A stretch of 64,000 nt of DNA. Source: Lasiosphaeria ovina. Its lineage: Eukaryota > Ascomycota > Sordariomycetes > Sordariales > Lasiosphaeriaceae. How positions within the stretch are numbered: the first letter of the stretch is position 1; every line of letters begins with the position of its first letter. This document shows, piece after piece, positions 23,220 through 33,768 of the stretch. The notes under the pieces were generated by a model. It had not been told where the DNA came from, made no database searches, and worked only from the letters and a program-made list of their open reading frames with translations. A program made the position numbers and the translations under genes. The stretch covers positions 744,001 to 808,000 of the forward strand of contig JAULSN010000011.1 of the NCBI GenBank assembly GCA_033439765.1, written 5' to 3'.

Positions 23220-24991
23220 TCCCGCCCGTCTGGTGGCGGCTTCAATTCATATCTCCTTCGTGGGACGGTTGTGTACATATAGAAAAAGTTGATACCAGTT
23301 TCGTCTGCCAAGATAACTGCCGTTGGCCTTTCTCTGGTCGTAATACCCCGTGGACTTAAAAAGCTACCTCGGCTACTCAGTACGTGAATGGGAATGCGAG
23401 TATCGAGAGACCTCGTTTACTTGGTCAAAACTCACCGTCAGGTTCAAACCAAGAGCCACAGCATCGTAAAGACCCAGCAACGCTCACGAAAATACCCGCC
23501 AGCATATACTCCAAAACAAAGCCTGGGCATATTCACACACAACCGTCACAAGAAGACAGCACACGGGCTATGCATCATTGCAAGGAAAATAGAGGTATAT
23601 TTCCCACTGACTACCTAAAGAGCAAGAAATAAGGAGGAAAAAAGGATCAAAGACAAAACTCCGTATTAGAGCCCTTTCCGCTTCCCCAGCGCCATTAACT
23701 CCATCCGCCGATCACCTTTCCCGCCGTCCTGTCTCGGTGTGCCTTTCTCTGGTCTCAGCCAGGACAAGGATGCCAGGGAAGGGAGGGACGGACACAATTG
23801 GCAACAGCAGCACACACTCCCTCGGCTCGGATGGGAAAGAAAGATAACACCACGCCCTAGACAAGACACCTTTTTTCTTCTTCCTCTGGTGAGTAGGCGG
23901 CACACGTACTCTTCTTCCTTCCTCTGGTGGGTAGGCGGCACACGTAATCTTCTTCCTCCCTCTGCCTCGCGAGATAATCGCATGCACACGCCCCGGGCCG
24001 GCCGACCGACAATCCTGACCTTTGACAAGCAGCGGGGAAAGGCGACAGGGGAAGACCAAAGCGGAAGCAAAGCCAATTCCCGACAGACGAAACAAACTAG
24101 CGAGTATGTTGCGTGCGTGTGGGTGTGCGAGTGCAGCATGCAGTCTATCCACTTCCGTGCCAACTCGGGGCCGTCGTCTCGTTTCGCTTCGTTTCCGTTC
24201 TCTTCTCCCGTCCGCCCGCGCCACCCTCATATATCATTGTCATCGAGGCCACCATGACTGAATCCACCTCAAGGAGGGGCCGGCCGCCGCCATCCGTATA
24301 GTAGAGAAAAAAAAAAGGAGGTCTCGACACTTTGCTCACACCATCTGTACATAAAACAGCTCGACACGATACGCAAAAGAGAAGGGGCAAAAAGAAAAGA
24401 GAAAACAACTCCGCCTGCTGCTGGGCAGATAATGACACTGCCAAGGAGATGTCTGCCGTGTATATAGATATTTGACCGAGACATAGAGCTGTAAAAATAA
24501 GGCAAGCCGACAAGTTAGTCTGTCGCACGGAGCACGGCTTGCTACTATTCAAGACCCAAGGTAACGCTTTGTCTCAAATAAATAACGCGAGGGTAGAAAG
24601 GAGTAAGAAATCGAGCCGAAACAGCCAAGAAAATCGCCGTACCGTTTGTTGATGTTCCCGGGACTCGTCCGTAGTGATTAATCAACGTCTCAGGAAAGTC
24701 AGGAGTCGCTAGATTCCAACTGTGCTCCCATGCCGCGAAGATGAAGCCTTTCCAAAAGCGCCAATTGTCAAGCACTTGTTTTGTCTTTTCTTATCACTTC
24801 TTCGGTCCCTTCCTCAGCTGTCTGGTACTCGCCGCAGTCGCCTCACGGCGGGGCCGAGTCGAAGCTGCTGTGCTTGGAGCGGGAGGAAGGGTATTTGCCC
24901 GACGTGACCGAACAGGTTGGGACGGGGCGTCCGGCAGCCTCCCACGTAGCTCTATGGTTTGCGCCGCAGGGGTCTCACGGTGACTCTCGCC
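23220..24991. other. Convergent 3' spacer with a tandem duplication
   Basis: Lies between the stops of MED7 (+) and BYE1 (-). No supportable gene, though long overlapping ORFs occur on both strands around 23,700-24,260 without family resemblance. A two-copy 38-bp-period repeat lies at 23877-23951. Confidence 0.6.
23877..23951. repeat. Two-copy tandem repeat, 38-bp period
   Basis: The core TTCCTCTGGTGAGTAGGCGG and the following CACACGTA (23881-23908) recur at 23919-23946 with one substitution. Confidence 0.85.
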
Positions 24992-27900
24992 CTACGAAGG
25001 AGGCACCGGGGTTGCGGCTTGAGGTGGTATAGGTGGAGGAGGAATAGGTGTCTGACGCGACGGAACGGGCCGAGGCGGGACAGCCTGCTGCGGAATAAGG
25101 GGCGGAGGAACCGGAGTGTGCCGGTATGATGGTTTTGTGGCTGTGGGTGAGGTAGATACGGCGGCTGCATGTTGAGCTTGTTGGGGCTGCTGAGTCAGTT
25201 GAAGCTGCTGGGCCTGTGGCGGTTGCTGGATCTTCTGCTGCTGCGGCTGCTGCTGAATACTCTGCGGCTGTTGGGCTTGAAGCTGCGGCTGGGCCTGAAA
25301 CGGCTGTTGGATCTGCCGCGGCGGCTGAGCCTGTCGCGGTTGCTGGACTTGCCGTGGTTGCTGGACTTGCCGTGGTTGCTGGACTTGCCGTGGTTGCTGA
25401 ACCTGCGGCGGTTGCTGAACCTGCCGCGGTTGCTGAACCTGCCGCGGTTGCTGAACTTGTGACGACTTTTGGGTCACGGGAGGTTGTGCAGGCGGGCCTG
25501 ATGGTGACTTGGCCTTGCCCTGCCTCTCGAGCGCGTTGCTGAGGTACGGGAGGTCGTCACGTGTTTTCGGATCTGTCTCGTATAGAAGTTTGACAAGCTC
25601 CCACTCCCTCCGAGTCATCTCGTGCGCCTGTGGTATCAAAAAGGCTATGGTCGGGCTGGTCATGAGGCCGCCCATGATCTCGCGTGCAGTGGCTAAGCCC
25701 TGAATCTGAGCCGGGTCTTGCGATGTCCTTGAGCCCTGATTAACCTGGGGTTGCTGCACAGGGAGGGCAACTTGAGATGTGTTTCGCGAGGGAGGGTAGC
25801 TAGGGAGTGTTCCCTCAGGAGACGTAGGGGAGAAAGAAGGCCCCGAAACCGACTTTGCAAACCCTTGAGCGGGGGTGGGTGTGGATGGAGACTGCGAAAA
25901 GTCTGACATCGATTGTGCCCGTAGTTGCTGTGCTCTGATTGGGTGATTAGGATCGTTGGCAAGACGCTGAACAGTCTCGAGGTCGTTGCGGTAGACGAAG
26001 ACAGCTAGCAACAATGGCTCAGTCCTGGTCTCGGGGATCAAATTGTCCGACAAGTTCAGCATGAACTCTGGGTAGTTGGCAGTGCCGGGCATGACGGGTA
26101 CCAGATAGGTATCACGGACGTTCGCAACTCCTTTATCCCCAACCACACCGTACCGACCCTTGGTCACGAAGTAGTCGATAAGCTTCAACATATCGGGCCT
26201 GGACGACTCAAACGTTGGCTCCAAGCTGATCACGACTATATCAGTAGGGACACTATATCTCAGCCCACAGAGATAAACGATGGCTTCCTGTGGTTTGATT
26301 CGACCACAGACTGTCAGATTTCGCGGGATGAGCTTGCTCCACGGGAGGTTGATAGTCTCATTCAGCTTGACTCCGCCGATGTGCTTGCCCGTGACCTGGA
26401 ATTCCGCAATGCTGTTCATCAACAGATTGCCTCTCCAAACCACATCCGGATCGCTTTCGGCGCTCGGGGAGTAAGGAGGGGACTGGCTGCCATCGTCAAG
26501 CAGACGGTCGACATCTGGGTCGACTCCGGGTCCTGTTGCAGGAGCCGTCTGTACAGGCTGCCTCACTTGATTTTGAGGGAGCGTTGGTGACTTGACGCTG
26601 GAAAACACCTTGTTGATGTCGAAATCCGCTCTGTTCGGAGACTGCTTGGTGTCGATAGCTATACCGTGGGCGGGCGGCCGGACGTGTCCAGGCTGAGCCG
26701 AAGAGCCTGGTCGTTGTTCCTTTTGCACCTTCTTCGAGGTTGCGGCCTGCCCATAAGCATCGTCGCTGGCAGTGAAGTCGTCACCGCCGATGAGTTCTTC
26801 GCCCTTATGTGTCTTCCGGATCCGCGGACCGTCATCGGGGAGTTTGATGGCCTGCTTCTCTACGAGGGCTTTGAGTTCGGCAGTTTCCTTCTGCAGCTCC
26901 TTGGTCGCTAGGCTCTCTGAAGTCATTGTGGATAGCACAAGGGGGCTAAGAGTGCGGCTGAGTAGTCTAGTACAAAGGTCGAAGTTCGTCTTAAGGTTAA
27001 ACGACAATGTACGGAGCTGGCCAGCGTACGCGCTCAGACTTCCGTGGGTGTCGTGAACAGCGCGCTCGATTTCGAGTGCAAAGCGCTCTGCGCGGTCTGC
27101 AATGGAGACGCCGTCTGTTGGGACAAAGGTGCCCCTTTTCTCTACCACCTCAAGAGCGTGGTTAAGCGCCTTCGACAACGCGACGGCAGAACCCTGGCGG
27201 GCCTCTGGCAGCTCTGTAATCTTGGCAGGGATGTCATCAGGCGCTGTGTATGACTGGACGGGTAGTGCTTGGGTTTCGGAGATTTTTCGCATTTTCTGTG
27301 AACATGCCATATCAGTAAAAGACTCTTTCTGAGACTGAGGTGAGGACGGAGTCACCTTAGCCTCCTTGTCTTGTGACCCATCCAAAGTTTTCCGCTTTTG
27401 GCCCGCGGTGCTCTTGTTCTCCTTGTCCTTCTTTGGCTCTGCTGGGGGGGCAGCCGACGGTTTCGCTTTGGTAGGCGGGGGTGCTGGGGACTGTTTTGGC
27501 TTCGTAGGCGGTGCGGGAGACTGCTTTAACTTCTGGGGGGCGGGAGTAGACTCCTCTTTGGATTCGCTGGTCCTCTTCTTGTTGGCACCTTTCTTGGGGC
27601 CTCTTTTTTTCTTCTCTGTCTTCTCCTCCTCATACGCCCTGCGCCTGGCTTCCCAGGGCCTCTCGCCTCTGGCGATGCCAGCGAGGAGCTCCTTGTGGCT
27701 CTCGGGGCGACATATCTCGCAGAAGTAATCTTTAGGAAGGTCCTCGGTATACTGGCTCATGCCCATACAGATGTTGTGCTGCCATGCGCCGCACTGGTCG
27801 CACGCGATCCAGGGCTCGCCCGAGTCTTCATCTTGCTCTGTCGCCCCGCAGACACATCGGATGACTTCTTCTTCGGGCTCCTCGGGCTCCGGCGCCGCCT

Positions 27901-28159
27901 TCTTGCCCTTCTTTCCGCGCCGCTTCGGGGTGTCGACGGCCTGGTCGAGCTGCTCCAGTGCTTTGTGCTGGCCTTTCGTAGCCCTAACCGATCGGCGGGG
28001 CTCTGGTTCTGCCAAAGAGATTGTGATTAGCTTGCTAAGCGCAATAAGACTTGTGACTGCCTGCTGGAAGGGCGGCCGTCGTGACGGAAGGGGGTAGGGA
28101 AGGTGTCGTCTTTCTGCGGACGAAAAGACGCGCCTTGCGCGGTGCTGCTTACCAGACAT
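24992..28159 (-). CDS. BYE1: BYE1-like transcription regulator (PHD, TFIIS-central, SPOC)
   Basis: Exon 1 is only 7 coding bases (28159-28153, ATG TCT G). A 144-bp intron (GTAAGC...GGCAG) leads to exon 2 at 28008-24992. The spliced start reads M-S-E-P-E-P-R-R-S-V-R; total 1007 aa. Domains: PHD finger at about 53-103 (CVCGATEQ...CDQCGAWQHNICMG...CEIC), Lys/Pro-rich linker with AT-hook-like KRGPKK, TFIIS central domain at about 270-405, and SPOC domain at about 525-680. A Pro/Gln-rich tail has about eight VQQPRQ repeats at about 840-915. This architecture is that of yeast Bye1 and animal PHF3/DIDO, which bind the RNA polymerase II jaw and H3K4me3 (known of the family). A 60-bp segment at 27355-27296 has intron signals and a length divisible by three; if removed, the product is 987 aa. 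The gene may be divergently controlled with PRE9. Confidence 0.9.
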   Translation of the reverse strand: MSGKQHRARRVFSSAERRHLPYPLPSRRPPFQQAVTSLIALSKLITISLAEPEPRRSVRATKGQHKALEQLDQAVDTPKRRGKKGKKAAPEPEEPEEEVIRCVCGATEQDEDSGEPWIACDQCGAWQHNICMGMSQYTEDLPKDYFCEICRPESHKELLAGIARGERPWEARRRAYEEEKTEKKKRGPKKGANKKRTSESKEESTPAPQKLKQSPAPPTKPKQSPAPPPTKAKPSAAPPAEPKKDKENKSTAGQKRKTLDGSQDKEAKVTPSSPQSQKESFTDMACSQKMRKISETQALPVQSYTAPDDIPAKITELPEARQGSAVALSKALNHALEVVEKRGTFVPTDGVSIADRAERFALEIERAVHDTHGSLSAYAGQLRTLSFNLKTNFDLCTRLLSRTLSPLVLSTMTSESLATKELQKETAELKALVEKQAIKLPDDGPRIRKTHKGEELIGGDDFTASDDAYGQAATSKKVQKEQRPGSSAQPGHVRPPAHGIAIDTKQSPNRADFDINKVFSSVKSPTLPQNQVRQPVQTAPATGPGVDPDVDRLLDDGSQSPPYSPSAESDPDVVWRGNLLMNSIAEFQVTGKHIGGVKLNETINLPWSKLIPRNLTVCGRIKPQEAIVYLCGLRYSVPTDIVVISLEPTFESSRPDMLKLIDYFVTKGRYGVVGDKGVANVRDTYLVPVMPGTANYPEFMLNLSDNLIPETRTEPLLLAVFVYRNDLETVQRLANDPNHPIRAQQLRAQSMSDFSQSPSTPTPAQGFAKSVSGPSFSPTSPEGTLPSYPPSRNTSQVALPVQQPQVNQGSRTSQDPAQIQGLATAREIMGGLMTSPTIAFLIPQAHEMTRREWELVKLLYETDPKTRDDLPYLSNALERQGKAKSPSGPPAQPPVTQKSSQVQQPRQVQQPRQVQQPPQVQQPRQVQQPRQVQQPRQVQQPRQAQPPRQIQQPFQAQPQLQAQQPQSIQQQPQQQKIQQPPQAQQLQLTQQPQQAQHAAAVSTSPTATKPSYRHTPVPPPLIPQQAVPPRPVPSRQTPIPPPPIPPQAATPVPPS
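25316..25460 (-). repeat. 18-bp tandem repeats encoding VQQPRQ
   Basis: About eight imperfect 18-bp units on the + strand of the type TTGCTGRACYTGCCGYGG. They encode Q-Q-P-R-Q-V on the minus strand in the BYE1 tail. The units nearest each other are almost identical, suggesting recent expansion. Confidence 0.88.
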
Positions 28160-29376
28160 GGCTGCTATTGGGCAACGAACGCTGGGTCGCGATTGAGCGC
28201 GTGCTCTGCTAGTGTTGCCCGGTGAGTGGGATATGGTGCGCCCGCTGATGCGCGTCTTCTACTTCAGATGGCTCAAGGCATGCGCGTGAAGAGAGTTCAC
28301 GCGCTCATTTAATTTTACACACTTCAAAGTAGAACTAATGTGCGACTGCACAGAGGGAGCGGTCTCAACAAAGGAATAATTCCCCGAAGCTATCCGCCGA
28401 GTCCAACGCCCGACCTCTTCTGTCTCCTTGTGCCTGTGGCCGATTGGGTGCTGCAGGCGCGGTGAGAAGGTTGAGGAATGCGCGGGAGCAGCTGCTCGCG
28501 GGTCGCGAAGCTCGGGCAAAGCTTGTCTAGTGCTTGAGCTCAGGCAAGTCCAAGCTCCACTGCGCGCCTCTGGAAGCCCGCGTGCCGGCTGTGGACTGGG
28601 CAGAGCTGCACGACGTGCTATTTCTGCTTGGAGTTGGGGTTTGCGATGGCGATGCGACACCGAGATTACTCTCGTTTGTGACAGACGCCGAATTTTAGCG
28701 GGAGGGGGCGAGGGGGGGCTCGTCGACGGAATTGTGGAGGTTGGAAAGGAGGAGTTTGCGGAAGCGGAGTCAAACTGGAAAGGTAAGGTATTCGATTTGT
28801 TGCACGGCAAATTCCATGGCTTATGTAAGGATACAGTCGGCATCTGTTACAGAAAGCTCCGACAATGTAGCCTGCCTTTGGATAAGTTAGGTAGGGCGCC
28901 AGGATGAGAGACGTAAATGTAGGTATAAAATACCCATAGTATCAGTTGTGATCAAAAATAGTTTTATACTGCTTTATAAACCTTTAACAATACTCGGACT
29001 ACCGATATACGGTTAAATAAGAAGTCAGTCGCAATCGTAGATGCTATTTCATCTTCTTTACCTGAGGTCACGCCTTAACACTTTGTCGCACGAGGGTACA
29101 GTGGGAGTGGCGCACGGAGCACATTACGGCCCTAAATCCAAGGCAGAAGACAGCTACGCGTGTGAGGCGCTTGCCTGGAGCTCCAGTGCCTGCTGCTGCT
29201 ACGGCTGCAGGCTTGAGGTCCAGCGTCAGCCATCCTGCCTTTCGACAGCCCGTTGGAACGATTCCATTCCCAGCACCCCGAACACCGCAAAACACCGCGT
29301 CGCTCCGTTTTTATTTGGCGTCGACACCGCTCGGCGAACTTCAATCCGCCCTCCGAATCATCGCAAGCTCGCCGCC
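28160..29376. other. Divergent promoter region between BYE1 and PRE9
   Basis: No supportable gene. A 194-codon ORF on the minus strand (28259-28843) shows Ser/Pro/Arg composition without family resemblance. 28,900-29,040 is AT-rich with a GTTAGGTAGG-type motif at about 28887-28896. Confidence 0.55.
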
Positions 29377-30407
29377 ATGTCGAGAAGATACGATTCCCGA
29401 GTAAGTTGACCGCTAGCTCCACCAGAGGGGGACCCCCATTAGAACTTGGAGCTTTGGTGCAAGCGGACAGCGGGACTCGCACGTATTAACACGCACAGAC
29501 AACCATCTTCTCGCCCGATGGCCGCCTGTACCAGGTCGAATATGCTCTCGAGGCCATCTCCCACGCCGGCACGGCCATAGGCATCCTGGCCAAGGACGGG
29601 ATTGTGTTGGCCGCCGAGCGCAAGGTCACGTCCAAGTTGCTCGAGCAGGACACATCGGCCGAGAAGCTCTACATCCTGAATGAGTACGTCGGGATTCTAT
29701 CTCTCTCTCTCTCTCTCTCTGACCGAAGGCAAGTCTTCTCAACGAGTCCGCTGACCGTGTGTGTTTTTGACTCGTTTAGCAACATGATCTGCGCCGTGGC
29801 CGGCATGACCGCCGATGCCAACATCCTGATCAACTATGCCCGCCAGGCCGCCCAACAGTACCTGCTGACCTACAACGAAGACATCCCCTGCGAGCAGCTG
29901 GTGCGCCGGCTCTGCGACTTGAAGCAAGGGTACACACAACACGGTGGCCTGCGGCCGTTCGGCGTGTCCTTCATCTACGCCGGGTGGGACCCCCAGCGCC
30001 AGTTCCAGCTGTACCTGAGCAACCCGTCGGGCAACTACGGCGGCTGGAAGGCGACGAGCTCGGGTGCCAACCACGCGAGCGCGCAGAGCTTGCTGAAGCA
30101 GGATTACAAGGAGGACTGCACGCTGAAGGAGGCTTGCGGTATGGCGGTCAAGGTTCTTAGCAAGACCATGGACTCGACGAAGCTGAGCAGCGAGAAGAGT
30201 GAGTTTGCCTTTCTCCTAACCTGCATGACAAGCATGCATACTTGAGACATGGGGACAACGTGGCTGACAAACATTACAGTCGAGTTTGCGACGGTGGGCC
30301 AGACCGAGGACGGCAAGATCTACCATAGACTTTGGAACGCAGATGAGATCACGGCGTTACTGAAGGAGCACGATCTAGCGAAGGACGAGAGCACCGAGGA
30401 CAAGTAG
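29377..30407 (+). CDS. PRE9: 20S proteasome subunit alpha (Pre9/alpha3; PSMA4 type)
   Basis: Four exons: 29377-29400, 29499-29683, 29780-30198 and 30280-30407, giving 251 aa. All introns are GT-AG and the frames join exactly (phases 0, 2, 1). The protein opens [18 protein letters not shown] and continues [19 protein letters not shown], the N-terminal alpha-subunit signature. Further blocks are [46 protein letters not shown] and a C-terminal Glu/Asp/Lys tail. The [14 protein letters not shown] start is specific for the Pre9/PSMA4 type. It forms part of the outer ring of the 20S core particle; alpha subunits carry no active-site threonine. Intron 2 contains a CT microsatellite (about 29699-29721). 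The stop lies 257 bp from the stop of the convergent PAP2 gene. Confidence 0.95.
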
Positions 30408-30664
30408 ACGGAGTTTGGGGCTACAGGGAAAAGCGCATGCTTTCGGCGCCTCATGTACTAATAGAAAGATTTGCCAACGCGATGTCAAAAAGAATCCAAA
30501 CTCCATTGCTATGTGTGTCCAACATCCGATATAGTACATGGGATATTATACACATCCCCTTAAATTGACATTGAACATGGCAAATACATGGCATATATAT
30601 CGCACAATTACGTACGGAAGATGAGGGCAAGCTCTAGGCCACCTATGGGGGTATCACGTCAGCA

Positions 30665-31800
30665 TTAAGGTCTATTGAACTCGTCGAGTCCGAATCCTAC
30701 ATTCTGTCCCGGGCCGGCGCCTTCCTCCTCGTCTCGGACGCGGCCGTAGCGAGCCGCAACGGCCTCGCTCCCCGGCGGGCTGGCATACGGCTCGGCGCAG
30801 CGCGAGCTGCTGAGCCGCGGCCAGTACCGCCGGTAGCTCCAGTACGCGACGACGGACCCCAGTATCGCGCCCACGCACACGTCTTCGACGTCGTGGCGGT
30901 AGTCCTGGCAGCGGCTGATGGCGATCATGGTCGCGCCCAGCAGCGGCGCCAGGCACAGCAGCGCCCGCATCAGGTCCCCGCGCACTAGCTTCTCCGTGTG
31001 CTCCCCAATCGTCGGCGCGCGGCTGCCATCCCCGGCGTCCCCATCCCCGGCCCCGTGCGCAAAGATGCGCATCTGCCCGGCCAGGAACAGGCTCAGGTAG
31101 CCGAGCCCGGCAAACGAGAAGGAGCTGTGGCCCGACGGGAACGAGCGCCAGCCGTCGTGCAGCGTGTGGTGGTGCGTCTGCGTGCACACGTCGATGGACA
31201 CGAGCGGGCCCGGCGCGTCGCGCAGCAGCTTGGGGTCCGGCATGCACCGCGCCAGCAGGTCCGGCCTCGCCCGCCCCACCATGTTCTTGACCACGTCCGT
31301 TAGGAACGCCGTCAGGATTAGCGCGATCGCTAGCCCTAGCACCGTGACGTGCTGCTTGTGAAGCGCCGCGCGCGAAGCCAGGTTGTACGCTACCATCAGC
31401 GCCAGCGGCACGAACAGCACGTATACAAAGTCGAGAGCTGGGTTTGGGAAAGATTTTAGCGCATGGGGTTTAATCTTTAGGAGAGTGGGGAGGGAGGCGC
31501 ACCGAGAGGCACCCGCTCGACTTGGGCAAAAGGGAAAGAGATGCGCAGGTCGTTCACGGAGAACATGCGATGGAACGGCTCGACGAAGAATTGTATCTGG
31601 GTGGCGGCTCGACATCAGCGGCGTGCACCTCGCAGGCTGTTGTTCCCTTTTATTCCACGTATACAGGGTGGCCAAAATCGAAAACGTACGAGGATATAGC
31701 TAAGCAAGAGCAAGCTGAAGCCAAGGTAGTCGGGCGCATAGGATTTCTGGAGAGGACATCTTCTCGTTAGCATGACGCTGCACGACAACAACTGACGCAT
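30665..31800 (-). CDS. PAP2-family lipid phosphatase (Dpp1/Lpp1-like)
   Basis: Exons 31800-31690, 31596-31503 and 31437-30665 give 325 aa. Introns are CTC|GTACGT...CCCAG and TCG|GTGCGC...CCCAG. All three phosphatase motifs are present: KNMVGRARP (119-127), FPSGHSS (PSGH at 169-172) and SRCQDYRH followed by D-V-E-D (243-254). About six hydrophobic helices surround them; TM1 starts at YAPDYLGFSLLLLSYIL. The family removes phosphate from diacylglycerol pyrophosphate, phosphatidate and related lipids in vacuole or ER membranes (known of the family). The N terminus is uncertain. The ATG at 31800 is the nearest in frame, but an ATG at 31895 followed by a weak intron (GAG|GTTCTG...GTGCAG) could give a longer start. 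The tail is acidic, Gly-rich and hydrophilic. Confidence 0.85.
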
Positions 31801-33768
31801 GAGAGAGAGAGAGAGAGAAATAGACTTGCGTGCCAGAACCTCGAGATGGGGCCAAGCAGCCGACTACTCGGCGGAAGACTCCTCGAAGGCGCCATGGTGA
31901 TCAGTCACCGTCGCCGGATGGACTTGAACGAGTTCCAAAGCATCTGCAGATAGGTATTGTCTTGCGCTGCAAAGAACAACTCGACACACTTTGTTTGCGC
32001 AACAGCCTTGCGGTCAGTTTCCAGTCCTGTCCTGTCGAGGCTGAGGCGACATCCGGATGCTCTGGGTTGGGAGGCTGTTCCTTACAGCTGTCGAAAGTGG
32101 AGCTCCTCGCCACTTTCGGCCAACTAAACTGGTGGGCGGCATGGGCCCCTGGCGCGACCGCCTGAGCCCGTAATTATTTCCCCTGTAACGGCTGTCACTG
32201 GCCTGCCGGGGCTGAGTCCGACGACATCCGCCTTCGGGGCACTTTGGGCTCGGTGAAGACGACCTGGAAGCAACATTTTGCCCCCTTTGCAGCATTGCCT
32301 CAGTTTTTGGTCGTTCTATACTGGAAGTTATTGTTACTTGAACAATTTATCTTGCACTTGTTTGTTAACTAACCAGATCCAATCTGTTCTCAACAGCAAA
32401 TGTCCAAGTCTCAACACGTAGCGACTATTCCAAATTTCTGGCGTAATGTCTAGCAAGGCGTTGGAGGCGAAGGATACCTGTTGTTTTGTTGATATGCAGC
32501 TGGCATGCGGTGTGGGCAACTGCTCTCGTCGACAGCTTGAATTACAAGACCTCGAGGGGTGACAACATGCCACTTATCCACCCATGTTTTCCTTACCTCT
32601 CATGTTGAAGTGAGCTGGTGTCGTGTCTATTTCACGTAAACATAGGGGGTCGGCATCCAAACGGTGGTAGTAATAATTTCGGTGAGGTATTCGATTTTAG
32701 GGATATGTGGATATTGTCCTAAGATACCGGTACCTATATTTTGAACCCGTATTGTCTCATTCTGTATCGCATTACACAGCATCAGTGATGGCCCCAAGCC
32801 TTAATAATTTTCATGAATACTGCAGGAGTCCGTGTGCTTTCCAGGAGCGTTAAGTAAAGCACGAAAACACAAGAGACAGTTGTTTAGATGGGTGAGGGGT
32901 TTTATTTACATCGTCTGGAGCAAATGGTTCAGCTCGATAATATCAACCTACCCATCGCCTCAAAACTACCCAACCCTCACGTCTCACATGGACAGGACGA
33001 ATCCGGTGATGGTCTCCCGTATAAATTGCAACATGTAACTAAGAGCCAAATTCTCTCTTACTCGACAGGCGTATCATAAATAAAGAGCAACTGTACAGTA
33101 TATAAATCGCCGCCGCTTGTTGTATGTATCCTCATTCTCCGCAGTCGACATGTGCAATTAGCTCCTGGACGTAGCGAGTCGCCTATGTGGAGAAGAACGA
33201 AGCTATGGACAGTTGAATAACGGAAGAGAGGGGAAATAAGCTGTGCTCCAATATTCACCCCGAGGCAAATAGCATAGCCAGTCGGCAAGTATTAAGAAGT
33301 GGTGCCAAATTCTCATTAGTTAAGGGCAACGCAAGTGCAAGTTGATGCAGAGATAACGTGGTGCGCCTTCTCCCGCAGAATCCTAGGACGCCGTGTTCCA
33401 TAGCACTCATTCGTCCCGAAAAGTCCAGTATCTCGAGATCCTGTGTGCCTTCACAAGTCAGACGCCGCCGGGCCGCTCGAGTCCCCGGCCCCCGGAATGC
33501 CAGAAAGAAAACGCAACGCTATAAGCCTCCACACTAAAGGAAAACATATGCTTAAACCCATGGACATGTTATGACTCCAAAACGCAAATATGCCGCGAGC
33601 CCGAAAGAAATTTAGAAACCCATGCTGTGCCTCCTTTCTGTTTTTGGTTCATTTCATATCATAGCCCATGCTTCCCTTGACAATATAGACAGTACTCAAC
33701 CACATGATAACATCTGCTCATGGCTCTGCCCAGCTGCAGGCCATATGATCGTAATGACGCCGGCACGG
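31801..33768. other. Spacer upstream of PAP2, downstream of CDC4
   Basis: No supportable gene. A GA microsatellite lies at about 31801-31818, immediately upstream of the PAP2 start. 32,290-33,330 is moderately AT-rich. The far part probably holds the CDC4 3' UTR. Confidence 0.55.

Noticed and set aside
28259..28843. 194-codon ORF on the minus strand between BYE1 and PRE9
   Set aside because: Low-complexity Ser/Pro/Arg composition, no family resemblance, sits in a divergent promoter.
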